29,540 bases of DNA from Spirogloea muscicola (GCA_009602725.1 WELB01000124.1:79874-109413), one strand, 5' to 3'; counted from the stretch's first letter, positions 13,726 through 24,570 are shown. The notes: generated by a model from the letters alone, not told the origin. Translations and numbers: made by a program.

Positions 13726-16346
13726 TCAAGAGTCCAGCTCGACTGACTCCAGCTCGGAGCAGGGCGGCTGCTGTGACAGTGGCAGCCGCAGCTGCTCCCC
13801 CACACTGGCTGACCTGCCGGCCGCCCAAGCGCCCCGCGGTGGTGACGGCATGACTGAGTCTCGGCCTGGAATGCCGCCGCCGTCGCTGTTGCTGCCGCCG
13901 CTGCCGTTGCCGCCACCACCGCTGCCGCTGCAGCTGCCGTATCCACTGACGCTACCAATGCCGTCACTGCCCTTCTTCAGTCCAATGGCCGCCAGCAGCC
14001 GTTGGATGGCTCCAGGCGATGCTGAGGTTGCTGCCCGCGGCGCTGCAACGCCCATTCTGCGGAACTGGAACCCCTTGCCTCTTGTTGCCGCTGAGAGGGT
14101 ACCTTGGAGCGTGGCCGCGCAGCCCGCACCGTGCGTGCAGTCGTCAGCTGACTCCGTCCGACAATGGACGTTGGGTGGGCACAGTGGCGCGTCGGCTTGA
14201 CATTCACTTGACTGCTCGTGGCAGCCTTCCGTTGGCGGCCAGCTGCCAAGCAGCGCCTCTCCTTGAAGCGCGGCAACCTCGGATGACGAAGGCCCTGGCA
14301 GACTGACCGCCACCTCAGTGTGCCGTTTATGCAACGATGGGGTCGCGCAGGACATGGACAGGCTGAGCTGCGAGTCGGACTGCTCCTTGCGCCACGCGAC
14401 ATCGGGGCTGTGCTCCAGCCAACTGCAGCCACCGACGGCAAGGTTGTGGACACCACCATCCCTGCTGACTCCAAGACTGTGGGTGTCATCATCCCTGCCG
14501 CCGCCACTGCACCTGAGCCCCAAGGGGCAGTCCTGTAGCTCCTGCCAGGTGCCGCCACCCGTGCTGCCTGGAGACACGCCAATAGCTGCTGTAAACCCTT
14601 CGGTGGGCGGCTCCTCGTCAAGTCCCGAAGCAACGAGCTGCGCTGTGCCCGGCAGCCGGAGATCCACGAGTGGGGGGCTCCCTTGCGCCGGCAGGGGCGG
14701 CGGTAGTGGCGGCAACGGTGGCGACGGCGGCTGACGAAGCGAGATGCCGTAGTAGTTCATGCCAACCGTGCGCAGGCGCGAGCCGCAGTGGAAATGCTTC
14801 TTGCGCAGGTCCAGCCCCAGGGGCCCCAGCACCATGGACTGCGCAAGAACGTAAGCGTCGTCAGTGGCAGCGTCAGCACCAGCGCCAGCGCCTGCACCTG
14901 CGCCTACGCCCGCGTCAGCGTTCAGTGTCAGCAGCTGCATCGGTGTCAGCATTTGCGGCGCGAACGGCACCTGCTGCTGGAGGTTCTTGATGACGGCGTC
15001 ATCGGGTACTGCACGGTGCGTCTCGGCCCACGCTCGGTAAGCGGCGAGCAGCACGGACGCCGACAGCCAGACGCCGGGCGCCCACTCGGCACACTCCTCC
15101 AAAAATGCGCCATAGTGGAGAGCGCCAGGCACGACATGCGGCCGCCCCTTCTTCTTCTCATAGTCGCCACAAGCTAGGTCCGCCAGCATCCTCCACGATG
15201 CTGTGCTCATGAAGCGCAGCACGCAGTCCACGACATTGTCACCACTGCCGCCGCCGCCGCCATCGCAGCTGCCACCACCACCACCGACGTTGTCCCCACC
15301 CTGTCCATGTTGCTGCAGGCAACTGCTGCTGGGCTTGCACTCATCTGGCACGGCGCCCTCAAAGCAGGCCCCAGGGGTTAGCTCCTCCAGCGTGGGGCTT
15401 GTTGGGCCAGGCGAAGATCCGACCGCCAGCGGCCAGCGCGTCCAACTTCGGCATCCGGGTTCTCGACTACCTGCTGGCAGATCGGTTGCAGGATCGTCAC
15501 GGCACGCCTTCGGAGGCACAGCTGCGCCGCTGGCGTGGCCATAGTCAGCCACGACACCGGGACCCTGCACCGGGCTTTCCACCTGCGGCTGCCGGTTGAT
15601 GTCCAGCCCGAAGCTGCGGTCGCCCTTACAGCCGCTGCTGGCTCCTGTGTCCGCCTCTGAAGACGCCTGCGGATCGCTGTCGACGCCATGGCCGCAGCCG
15701 GCTGCCGAGGGCGACCCAGAGGGCGCCAGTGATGGGTGGACGTGATCTGGCCGGCTGCTGGGCCACGCCTTGTCACAGTCCATGCCCCGTGCCACCGGCA
15801 ATGGTCTGCCGCCACTGAGCTCGGTGCCTGGGCTGGCTGCAGCAGCCGCCAACGGCATGGTTGCACCGGGAGTCCTGCTGCCCCTGCACGCGCCGCTGGC
15901 ACCGCCACCGCCAGATTCACAGCCGCCATGACTGCTGCCACCCAGGCGGGGCTCCGGAGTGCCCACAAGCCTGCTTGCCTTGAGCAGCTTAACATGGAGC
16001 TCTGCAGGAGCGAAGGCGTGCAGTGCAAGAAAATCAATGAGAAGTATGCAGCTGCATTGATGGAGGCCAGATCAAGCCATTACACTAGTTGTGGAGAAAT
16101 CAAAGGAAAATATTGCAGGAATGCCACCGCATGCACTGAATCAGCACCACGCTTAGCGATGGACTACGGTGGCGGCTGCGCAAGCTGCGGAGCCACTCAG
16201 GAGGGCGCCTTTGAGCCTAGTGGAGGTGCCGCCGGCTGACCTTCGAGCTCCTCCTTGAGGTACGCGATCTCGCGGACCTGCCGCCAGTTGGCGGAGCGCA
16301 GGCGCACGAGCTCGCCGTCGTCCCCGCCGGCGGCAACGCTGGCGCT

Positions 16347-16377
<31 letters not shown>
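13726..16377 (-). CDS. Unknown protein: Gly/Ser-rich, coiled coil, D5-like winged-helix domain (partial, 5' side in gap)
   Basis: The main exon (16001-13726, stop at 13728-13726) is a single open frame of about 758 codons. Upstream, a frame running out of the N gap encodes poly-Gly, then GDDGELVRLRSANW and REIAYLKEELE, and ends in a donor at 16240. Splicing out 16240-16002 (GTCAGC..CTGCAG) joins it in frame to ELHVKLLKAGRLV, continuing an amphipathic helix. Most of the rest is low-complexity Gly, Ser and Pro. A compact island at about 15235-14730 differs: VLRFMSTASWRMLADLACGD; FLEECAEWAPGVWLSASVLL then AAYRAWAE; and, after an AGAG insert, HFHCGSRLRTVGMNYYGISL. The order EEC..P..S..L..AY..W, then a basic strand and YYGI.LR, resembles the C-terminal winged helix of D5-type primase-helicases. 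No helicase part is seen. Function unknown; possibly DNA binding (inference). There is no in-frame ATG in the main exon's first part, so the start lies in or beyond the gap. Confidence 0.65.
16344..16377. repeat. CCG triplet run at gap edge
   Basis: Eleven or so uninterrupted CCG units run straight into the N gap; CCG/CCA-rich sequence resumes on the far side at 16977. In the minus-strand gene this encodes poly-Gly. The repeat probably caused the assembly break. Confidence 0.85.
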
Positions 16378-16976
16378 NNNNNNNNNNNNNNNNNNNNNNN
16401 NNNNNNNNNNNNNNNNNNNNNNNNNNNNNNNNNNNNNNNNNNNNNNNNNNNNNNNNNNNNNNNNNNNNNNNNNNNNNNNNNNNNNNNNNNNNNNNNNNNN
16501 NNNNNNNNNNNNNNNNNNNNNNNNNNNNNNNNNNNNNNNNNNNNNNNNNNNNNNNNNNNNNNNNNNNNNNNNNNNNNNNNNNNNNNNNNNNNNNNNNNNN
16601 NNNNNNNNNNNNNNNNNNNNNNNNNNNNNNNNNNNNNNNNNNNNNNNNNNNNNNNNNNNNNNNNNNNNNNNNNNNNNNNNNNNNNNNNNNNNNNNNNNNN
16701 NNNNNNNNNNNNNNNNNNNNNNNNNNNNNNNNNNNNNNNNNNNNNNNNNNNNNNNNNNNNNNNNNNNNNNNNNNNNNNNNNNNNNNNNNNNNNNNNNNNN
16801 NNNNNNNNNNNNNNNNNNNNNNNNNNNNNNNNNNNNNNNNNNNNNNNNNNNNNNNNNNNNNNNNNNNNNNNNNNNNNNNNNNNNNNNNNNNNNNNNNNNN
16901 NNNNNNNNNNNNNNNNNNNNNNNNNNNNNNNNNNNNNNNNNNNNNNNNNNNNNNNNNNNNNNNNNNNNNNNNNNNN
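16378..16976. other. Assembly gap (599 N)
   Basis: All bases are N. The gap lies inside the minus-strand gene and hides its 5' part. Its true length is unknown, so reading frames cannot be carried across it. On the far side, 17100-16977 has an open minus-strand frame (NELDPWASRQG, then Gly-rich) that could be the same gene. Confidence 0.98.
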
Positions 16977-17100
16977 CCGACGCCTCCACCGCCGCCGCCG
17001 CAGCCGCAGCCGCCGCCGCCAACGCCACCGCCACCGCTGCAGCACAAGTCGCCGCGGCCGCCGCCGTCGCCTTGCCGGCTGGCCCACGGGTCGAGCTCGT

Positions 17101-17423
17101 TATGCGGGGCTGGGGCGGGGTGGGGAGGAGGGGGGGGCGGGGCCTAAGGTGAGGCGTCCAGGGAATAGCCTTTCCCGTTTGCGGGGAGAGGGGAGCCTCC
17201 CCCGCCATCTGCGGGGCTCGCTTTGTCGGGCGAATGCGTCGGGCGGGCTCTGCCGGGCGGGCTCCCCGCCCGACGCTGGCGTGGGACGCTGACGGCGGCG
17301 CCGGCCACGTGGCGACTTGTCGGGCCCGCCCAGCCTCTGGCTTTTCTTTGACAGGGGCCCACTCCAGGCTCGCACCGCTAAGCCCTAACTCGTGGAACCT
17401 AGATTAACAAGGCGAAGGTTGAC
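17101..17423. other. GC-rich region with hairpin, probable promoter
   Basis: No gene was recognised. A perfect 12-bp inverted repeat (GCGTCGGGCGGG at 17236-17247, complement at 17265-17276) has a 17-base loop. A G-box GGCCACGTGGC lies at about 17303-17313. The region may be the promoter or 5' UTR of the minus-strand gene that enters the gap. Confidence 0.4.
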
Positions 17424-17740
17424 TTGCGGAACGAAGCGGCATGGAGGAATCAAGCGCGGCCGGATCAACTGGTGGCTGGGAGAGGCCAGCCCAAAAGAAT
17501 GGACAAGGTCCAGGAAGGAGAGTGCTTCCGCCACCTCCTAGTGTCACCTCCTTGTCACATTCTCTGTGGGCTGGCTGTTCACAACCCTTGGCCCCTTTGG
17601 GAAATAGCGCTTCAAATTGACTGGTGGCTGTGAGAGGCCAGCCCAAAAGAATGGACAAGGTCTGGAGGGGCCGGATGGCGTAAAATGCAAGATACTGATG
17701 GCTAAGCCGGCAGCAAGGGGGCTCTAGTTGAGAGAGTCAC
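17424..17740. mobile_element. Cluster of three LINE 3' tails (minus, plus, minus)
   Basis: Three tail cores are packed here. The minus copy at about 17440-17520 has a perfect stem (GGCTGG..CCAGCC) and ends with CCACCAGTT..GGCCGCGCTTGA. A plus copy lies at about 17545-17605 (GGGCTGGCTGTTCACAACCC). A minus copy at about 17610-17740 is preceded by CGCCATCCGGCCCC, as in the copy at 24.68 kb. The minus copies share their outer flank with the copies at 23.97 and 29.27 kb, defining a subfamily with a common 3' terminus. Confidence 0.75.
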
Positions 17741-19115
17741 TTCCTTCCCAGTATGACTGGGCTCCCATAGGAGACGATGGTTGTGAGGCCGCCAACCGGT
17801 AAGTGACCGGACGAATATCGGGAGTTGGGCGCCGCAAAGATAAGAGAGGATGGTGCTGAAGTTGGCCAGCTCGGAGGCACAGGCCCATGGTGCGCGTGTG
17901 CATGTTGTGGGCCATTGACATGGCTAACACCGTGATGATACTGGAGTGCACTGTGTGGTACCGAACTTCCAACAATCGCAACCCTCTAACTCGATCACCT
18001 GAGGATGAGCATCTTGATGCCAACGAGCAGCTTATGACAGATACCAGGGACTTGGACAAGTAGAAAGAGGAGTATCAGGATGTGCGGTTGCTGTGCAAGG
18101 TGTGTTCACTACCTTGGACCGACAACATTGGGGGGCGGAGTCCATGACCGTAAATCGCTGTTGTCAATGGTAAATGCTGCTCCGACCACAGCAACAAAGC
18201 ATGACATCCATCCAAGAGGCGCCATTGGGGCAGCCCTTGTGGATTGCGAACAGGGAAGGGGTGACACAAGCAAGGCCGATTGCTGCCGAGCAAGCCAAGA
18301 CAGGGCGCCGCTTACAACAGCTAGCGGAAACCATAATGAGGACTGAAAGAGACGCCATGCTGAAGAAGCCAGGAGGTCCATGCGCAATGGCAGTATGCAA
18401 GATTTGGAGAGGAAACCTTTGCGGGAGAAGTAGGTCTTCCAGCTACAGGATGTGAAGCACCTGATCATGTTAGACAGCAGCTAAGCGCTGGCACAGCAAC
18501 CATGCTCTGAGCAAACAGAGGTGCTATATAGCAGTGATAGGTGCTGACGGCAAGTTCGGTTGGAGATGGGAACTGAGGTAGCTGTCGATCCTGACACGGC
18601 TGAGACAAGCACCGCGCAGCTACAACCACGGCACCATTGAATGCTTGTCTTAGTGACAGCCGTGCATCCGCACACTAACATCCTTGCAAATAACAGGTAC
18701 TTGACGGTGTCTCGATCTCACGCGGTAGGACTCCTCTGTCCCCCTAGCCAGCTCATTGCCCCGTTACCAGGACTTTTGTAAAGCTCGAATTGGCCTCCCT
18801 TCAAGCTTGTTGCGCACCGCGCACCTTTCTTCTGCATTTGAGTCCAGCTTGAAGTGCTGTTTCGGTGCAACAAAGGCCCGGTGCGTCCCTGGGACCGTCC
18901 CTGGGATCTCCTTCGTACTTCTGGCATCCACAGCCACCTCCATCAGTTGAGACACCTCCATCCATTGAGACACTGTTTGTGGTGTGACGCGGTTCTCCTG
19001 ACCTTAGACCGCTATCTTGCGGCTACTGAGCTGGGGTAATCTGGTCGCCACTGCCAAGCAAGCTCCTCAACTGACCTCCCCAGCAGACTCTGCCACATTC
19101 GTTTGGCGCTGGCCG
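17741..19115. other. Non-coding or unrecognised region
   Basis: Short plus-strand open frames at 18080-18455, including one with EQAKTGRRLQQLAETIMRTE, are hydrophilic but match nothing I recognise. They could be decayed retrotransposon ORF sequence. Small direct duplications occur near 18885-18975 (repeated GACCGTCCCTGGGA-like and TTGAGACAC units). No gene is supported. Confidence 0.4.
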
Positions 19116-19335
19116 CTCACGCCCATGGCCCCCCTATGTGCTCGCACAAGTCTTCCGCATGCGCCTGGCCGTATCGCTTCAACGCTCCCTTGCCCACGCC
19201 GTCCATACGCGCGCAGGCCGTGCTATGGCCGCCGCCTCTGGGTCTCGGCGGAGCGCCTCTTTCCCTGCAGCGAGCTACTCAGACCTGATGTTGCTCACTC
19301 GTGGGTACTGAGCTTTCCTCTGCATCGTTTCTGTG
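19116..19335 (+). mobile_element. LINE C-terminal relic, plus orientation
   Basis: From about 19138 the frame reads VLAQVFRMRLAVSLQRSLAH, then RAGRAMAAASG, then AASYSDLMLLTRGY with TGA at 19309-19311. The large minus-strand LINE has SLAQVYRMQLAVSVQRSMAR and GRALAAASG at the same places. Upstream the match shifts frame, and downstream the stem-loop tail is not recognisable. This copy gives the clearest view of the intact C-terminal end. Confidence 0.8.
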
Positions 19336-20034
19336 TTCTGCAGTATGTTGTATGTGGAGGGAATCGTAAGCAGCACCGGGCAGGACAAGTCAAAAATCTG
19401 CTATTTGCTTGACCATGCAGTGTCCCGTACATACACAGATTTTGCGCATGCGCATATGGCGCCCCGCCGCCGCCACCCGGGGCCGGCCTCATCCAGCAAT
19501 GGGCAGACTCTTCTCGGCCGGCAAGGCCCCTGGCCAGGCAAGAACTGGATAATCTGCTGATCTCACAGGCCCGTGCTGCCCGCCGGCGGTTTTCGCCCTC
19601 CAAGGACTCGTATTGTTGACCCGTCACCCCCCCGGCAGGCCCCGCCGCAGGCCACGGACGCGCCCGCTGCCGCCGCCGCCGCCGCCGCCGCCGCCACCGC
19701 CGCAAAGCCCGGCGCAAGAATTGGAGGGGCCTCGTCTGAGCCCGTGGCGGGCTGTGCTGGCTGGGAGCGCGCCGCCCTGTCGTGCTCTGGGATGCCCGTC
19801 GCGGCGCCCTGGCGGCCGGCCATCGCGGGGATGCCCGCCACTCGCTGCCACGCCGTCGCCGGCGTCCTCGCCTCCCGCGGCAGGCGGCGGCGATTCAATG
19901 CCGTCGTGAGGCCGCCGCCGCCGCCTCCGCCGCCGCGCGGGCCGAGATGAGCGCGCCGCCGACGCGCGCGTCGCCGAGGGCCAGCGCCGAGTGCCAGCTG
20001 GCGCGCCGGGAGGGCTCCTCGGTCGTCGCCCGCC
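19336..20034 (+). promoter_or_regulatory. GC-rich 5' region of the GT8 gene
   Basis: The base content rises sharply towards the gene, with a GCC run at about 19665-19700 and many CpGs. Long open frames on both strands here have low-complexity Pro/Ala/Arg content and are taken as GC-driven artefacts. The transcription start cannot be placed. Confidence 0.4.
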
Positions 20035-22583
20035 ATGAAGGTCCAGGTCTCGCCCGGGCGCCGCCGCATCACCATCTCCGCCAGCTCCGGCTTCCTGGAC
20101 CCCGCGCTCCTCAAGCGGGCCGCGCGCTACTGGTCGTTCCGTTGGATCGTCTGCGGCCTGCTCGCCGCCTCCGTGCTCCTCACCTTCACCTTCCTGTCGG
20201 CGGCCGTCAGCGCCCTGGATGACATCCAGGACTGCAAGACCGCAGGTGCCGAGTGCTCTGAGGCAGCCCCTGATGACCTCCTCTCAAGCTCTTCTGGTGA
20301 GTGGCAATGTCCGGCCATTATCCCCTTCTAAATTGTTACCGTGGGGTGGCCATCCCTTCACAGATTGTCTGTATTTCGGGCGGAAGTCATCGCCCGGCAA
20401 GCTGATGCCCAGAACAAGGCTGGTACGCCTCTGGTCTCTCACGACTCCAGGCAGTTCGCTCATCAGCGTCCCAACGAATTTCGTGTCCTGCTTGTTCGGC
20501 GCACATGTGTAGCACAGGTGTAGAAGGCGTTGATGCAACTCTTCTCACTCGGCAGGGTACTGCGCGCAGGGGCGCCGCTGGCCAGATCCAGCCCCACTGG
20601 TTGCAGCACTCAAGGCGCGGACGGAGCTCCAAGCCTTGGACGACGAGATACCTGACACTATTGATGACCTTATTGCACAGGCGACCGACTTGCAGTTCGA
20701 TACCCCAACACTGGTCTTCAAATTGAAAGCCATGGTAGATCCCTGTCCTTCCTCCAACTGCAAATCCATCTCTTACACTTCTCAAACCCTTGGCATCACC
20801 AGACTTCTTCTATGTGCCAGATACACCATTCTGCCAGCTGTCAAACGACCAACTGTTCATGCAGCATGCCTGTACGTGCTTCTGATATTATAGCGGTCAA
20901 GGTTGGGCTAGCGCCCCACCTTGCCAGCAAAGGGATGATGACCCGTGCTTGTTTTTCAGGTTGAGCTGCATGCAGAAAGGGCCCGGGTCGCCAAGCTTCA
21001 GCGAGCACTGTACAGGCACTTTGCGTCCAAGGGCATACCAAAGGGACTGCACTGCTTGGCACTCCGTTTGGCAAGCGAATATGCTGTCAATCCAGAGGCC
21101 CAGAGACCGTTGCCATCGCCAGCTCTGCGTCCCCGTCTTCTGGACAAGAACCTACATCATCTGGTGTTGATAACGGACAATGTGTTGGCAGCATCTGTGG
21201 TGGTTGGCTCCACAGTCAGGAACGCGCTAGCTCCAGAAGCCATTGTCTTTCATATTGTCACTGATGATCTGTCATTCACAGCCATGCATGCGTGGTTTGC
21301 CACGCACCCACTTGAGCCAGCAACTATTGACGTCCGCAACTCCCGCCAACTGGCCTGGTTGACCAAGGAGAACATCCCAGTGCTGGAGGTGATTGAGAGC
21401 TCCACCACAGTGCAGAAGCACTTCTATGGAGACCATTCAGAGGGAGTCAATCCTGCAGAGTTGCCCATGGTGCTAGCTGCAAAGCTCCAAGGCCGCAACC
21501 CAAAGTACATTTCCATCATGAATCATTTGAGAATGTACTTGCCTCAGGTTAGTGACAGTGAGCTGAGTGACTCGGACTCGCCAAGCCCTGTTGACCCTAA
21601 CTTCACAGGCAAATCGCCCCATACTTCCGCACTGTGTTGCATGCTGAATCGTCACAAGGTTGTGCTCGCAAAAAGGACGCGTGCACCTACTTCAGTCATG
21701 CCACTGCCACCTCTGTGTTGTGATTGATCGCACCGAAGAGCTCATGTGCAGGTCTTTCCTGAACTGGACAAAGTTGTGTTCCTGGATGATGATGTGGTTG
21801 TGCAACGCGATCTCAGTGGCCTTTGGCAAATTCCCCTTGAGGGCAAGGTCAACGGTGCAGTGGAGACTTGCCATGGTCCTGACAAGTGGGTCATGTCCAA
21901 ACGCTTCAAGATGTACTTCAACTTCTCAAGCCCTCTCGTTGCTGCCCATCTTGATCCTGAAAAGTGCGCTTGGGCATATGGGATGAATATATTTGACTTG
22001 GCCGCCTGGCGGAGGTCCAACATCACGCAAGTATACCACCACTGGGAAACGCAGGTTCCGCTTTGTCTCAACCTCATGGCCATTGCATGACAGTCACAAA
22101 GTAATGACAGCATAATAGCAGCTGGCTTTTGTTGGATATCCTCTTCTCTGGATCTGAGTCAGCCCCTCTACATTGGCAGAAGGCCTCTTAGTGCTTGCTT
22201 GTTTCTGTGGGCATCCATTGTCTTGCATTTCAGTATCTCCTCATAGACTGCGTCCTGGCGGGAGCAACCACTGAGTGCCACAAACACTCATTGTGCAGAA
22301 CCTGCAGGCGAACCTGACCCTATGGCGCCTGGGGACCCTTCCACCTGCTCTGATTGCCTTTGATGGTCATGTGGCTCCAATTGATGCCGATTGGCACATG
22401 CTTGGACTTGGCTATCAACCAGACAGCAACCTGGACATGGTAAAAGGTGCAGCTGTCATTCACTACAATGGGCCAGCCAAGCCGTGGCTTGACATTGCCA
22501 TTGCTGACTTTCGACCTTTCTGGAGCAATTATGTGGACTATACAGACCAATACATTCACCAGTGCAACATTTTTGACTTTTAG
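20035..22583 (+). CDS. GT8-family galacturonosyltransferase-like protein (GAUT type), 5 exons
   Basis: Exons: 20035-20296, 20556-20734, 20960-21547, 21752-22054, 22299-22583; GT-AG, in phase, 538 residues. Residues 1-38 are short and basic, followed by a membrane anchor (RWIVCGLLAASVLLTFTFLS), giving a type II Golgi topology. A linker and a charged stem region precede the glycosyltransferase 8 domain: KGIPKGLHCLALRLASEYA; LITDNVLAASVVVGSTV; VFHIVTDDL; NPKYISIMNHLRMYLPQ. The metal/UDP-binding DDD is in KVVFLDDDVVVQRDLSGLW, followed by GKVNGAVETC, CAWAYGMNIFDL, LTLWRLGTLPPALI, WHMLGLGY and the HYNGPAKPW motif. The DxD and HxxGxxKPW signatures are intact, so it is probably active with a UDP-sugar, UDP-galacturonate in plant GAUTs. 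The substrate in this alga is inferred, not shown. The start ATG has a good GCCATGA context. Confidence 0.93.
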
Positions 22584-22655
22584 GAAAACAGCACCACTAG
22601 GTCGAGTTGCAGTTATCAACCACTTCACCAAGATGCTCCAGATGAGCGAGCATGG

Positions 22656-22660
22656 TGTAA
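22656..22660 (+). promoter_or_regulatory. Putative polyadenylation signal TGTAA of the GT8 gene
   Basis: TGTAA lies 73 bases after the stop codon on the same strand, a plausible green-algal poly(A) signal position. Confidence 0.4.
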
Positions 22661-22859
22661 ACTGGTCCTCGCTCACCAGGCGCACGGCCCTTGCAGCGAG
22701 CAGGCACCTGCCTCCCGCCAAAGGTGGCCTCAGGACACTCGTATTAGATTTGTTCGTTCATTTATTTGGTCGCCGGGCAGCTCCCGAGCGGCACTCTGGC
22801 TTAGGTTAAAAGGAGTGCGCACAAACATTCCATGGCAAGTCGGCCCCTCGGCAGAGAAT

Positions 22860-22925
22860 CTTTTCTAGAAAGAGGCGAAGGCTGTGAAAAGCAAGCCCAA
22901 AAGATGGGACAAACTTCAAAGGGAT
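22860..22925 (-). mobile_element. LINE 3'-tail fragment
   Basis: On the minus strand it reads GTTTGTCCCATCTTTTGGGC, then TTGCTTTTCACAGCCTTCGCC, a diverged tail core. Only the tail remains. Confidence 0.55.
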
Positions 22926-23009
22926 TGGCATGTATCAAGGAGCGGAGAGGAGGCTTGATTGGGACCAGTGGATTGCCGGGACGGGAGCTGTGCATTGTCA
23001 CTTCTACGT

Positions 23010-23065
23010 TGCTTTCCTGAGTCGCTTCTTTTTGGGTGGGTTGGCCTCTCACAACCATCACCTTC
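23010..23065 (+). mobile_element. LINE 3' tail with compensatory stem change
   Basis: TTTTTGGGTGGGTTGGCCTC then TCACAACCATCACC. The stem GGTTG (23039-23043) pairs with CAACC (23052-23056), whereas the other copies have GGCTG with CAGCC. Both sides changed together while the 8-base loop GCCTCTCA stayed the same. Confidence 0.65.
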
Positions 23066-23094
23066 TGATAAGCTTATTCGTGAGGGCTTCGTCG

Positions 23095-23160
23095 TGAGGG
23101 GGCAAAAGCTGTGAATGGTCAGCCCCAAAGCGACAGACAAGGTCCAAAGGATTTTGAAAA
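23095..23160 (-). mobile_element. LINE 3'-tail fragment
   Basis: The minus strand reads TTTGGACCTTGTCTGTCGCT then TTGGGGCTGACCATTCACAG. The core is recognisable, the stem is weakened, and no coding part remains. Confidence 0.55.
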
Positions 23161-23539
23161 CGCAAACCACTCAAGGAAGCAGTGACCTTGTCAATCGCCG
23201 CTCAAAGATCTGTGCTAAGCAACTGTATTTCAAAACGACAGGAAGCAGGGAAGATTAAGCTCATCCAAAGGGGGCGGATGGAGGGCCTGAATGGCCAAGG
23301 ACTGCTGCTAAGCTGACCCGCTCAGTGACCGCGAGTTAGCACGTAGAGGTCGCTATATGATGTTTGAATACCGGACGGCAGTGGAGAAGCCCCTTGTGCT
23401 ACCAGCTAAAGCTCGACCAGCAAAGGAGGAGCCTGAGCTCGCTTGCTAAGAGCTGACAACACGACGTTGCAAACGACCAGTAGGCTGCCGGCATGCCCAC
23501 CTCAGCTGGCAGCATATCCTCAAGTCTTGCAAAAGGGGC

Positions 23540-23700
23540 GATGGATGTGAAAGGCATGGATGTGAAAGGCCAGCCCAGAAGGAAGCACAGGGTCTGAAGA
23601 AAGGACGCTTCTAAAGAGGGTGGAGGATGACTTCTACAGCACACAGCCAAGCAAGTGGCTACTACGAGTAGTGGGTTCTCAGTAACCCTTGTCATCCAGA
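23540..23700 (-). mobile_element. LINE 3' end with small internal duplication
   Basis: The minus strand has GGTTACTGA, matching the GY-stop end of the family, then a tail with CTTCTGGGCTGGCCTTTCAC. TGCCTTTCACATCCAT is partly repeated straight after, so the loop side of the stem is duplicated by about 15 bases. Coding identity upstream is weak. Confidence 0.5.
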
Positions 23701-23789
23701 GCTTCTTTCCCCTAGTGGCACCAACACTCAAAGAAGTCAAAGCTTGCGTAACATCCCGCAGCCAGGGTTCAAAGGAGGCGCTTGTTCAT

Positions 23790-23845
23790 CTCCTCTGGTC
23801 CATCTCCTTGCTCGGCTGGCCTCTCACGGCCATCGCCTTACATCC
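23790..23845 (+). mobile_element. LINE 3'-tail fragment
   Basis: CTCTGGTCCATCTCCTTGCT then CGGCTGGCCTCTCACGGCCA. The stem GGCTG/CGGCC contains a G-T wobble, as in the copy near 960. Confidence 0.55.
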
Positions 23846-23949
23846 GAAGTGCCGTTTTGTCATCTCTGAATTGTTGAGCGCCAGGATCAGCGGGGCGGGC
23901 TTGGATGCCGACCGCCCCGCGGGAAAGGGAAGAATGACGGCTGCTGATA

Positions 23950-24003
23950 CTAAAAGAGAAAGCGCGGCCAAATTGACTGGTGGCCAGCCCCAAAGGCTGG
24001 ATA
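23950..24003 (-). mobile_element. LINE 3' terminus fragment
   Basis: GCGCGGCCAAATTGACTGGT then GGCCAGCCCCAAAGG on the plus strand is the outer 3' flank of the subfamily seen at 17.44-17.5 and 29.27 kb. The stem is partly lost. It directly abuts the next LINE fragment. Confidence 0.55.
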
Positions 24004-24570
24004 TCAAGTGGCGTTGGAGAGCACCGGGGTGATGCCCATCCAACTCCGCAATGGGGTCCCTCGGACGAGGCGTGTCGATCTGGTTGGCGTCCCCCTGGGA
24101 GGTGGCAAGCGGCTCCTCATACGTCGTCCTCACCGACAGCTTCCGGAAGAAGGGCCCCATAATTTCTGAGACCAGCTTTGCCGTGAAGGTGGTCGAACGG
24201 AAGAGGCTGCACAAGTACAAGGACCACCCGGCGGGTGATACCTTTTACCCCCTGGCCATGAACATCCACAGGTGTCATGGGGGTCGGTGGTCCTCGTTAC
24301 TTTCGCTGCTGGCCTCTCAAGCTGACCAGCGGCGCCGCGAACAGGGTGCAGCACTTACTGGAGGCTCGGTGTCTTCGGGTCTTGTGTCCTGCCACCGCAT
24401 GCGTCTAGCTATGTGCCTACAGTGGTCCTAGGCGATTGCTTTGCATCGCCGGGCTGGTCGCGCCCTTGCAGCAGCCTCTGGCTTGCGCAGCGGGGTTGCT
24501 CTCCCTCCCCTCAGCTCATCTGACTTCCTACTGCTGACACGGGGGTACTAAGGGCGCCCTGCCCGCCTAG
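24004..24570 (+). mobile_element. LINE fragment: endonuclease-like region to C-terminus
   Basis: The order matches the 8-9 kb copy. VMPIQLRNGVPRTRRVDLVG then VPLGGGKRLLI (about 24030-24115, one frame) shifts to DSFRKKGPIISETSF, HKYKDHPAGDTFYPLAMNIH and WSSLL (24135-24310). Later it reads HRMRLAMCLQWS and, after a stop, LHRRAGRALAAASGLRSGVA, ending SSSDFLLLTRGY with TAA at 24549-24551. It keeps the Asp (VDLV) that is Asn in the 8-kb copy. Frameshifts and a stop make it non-functional. Confidence 0.8.

Noticed and set aside
13850-15600. Plus-strand and other-frame open frames over the Gly/Ser-rich gene
   Set aside because: They are shadows of the long minus-strand frame, which has the compact domain and a matching splice junction.
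15964-15966. Start of the minus-strand gene at GTG 15966
   Set aside because: GTG is not a normal nuclear start. The frame stays open upstream to a good acceptor at 16002 and joins a coding exon.
18109-18468. Minus-strand frame of 119 codons
   Set aside because: No family resemblance and comparable frames exist on the other strand; kept only as unrecognised DNA.
19563-20114. Minus-strand frame of 183 codons overlapping the GT8 gene start
   Set aside because: Low-complexity Ala/Gly/Arg product running through a GCC repeat and antisense to the supported exon.
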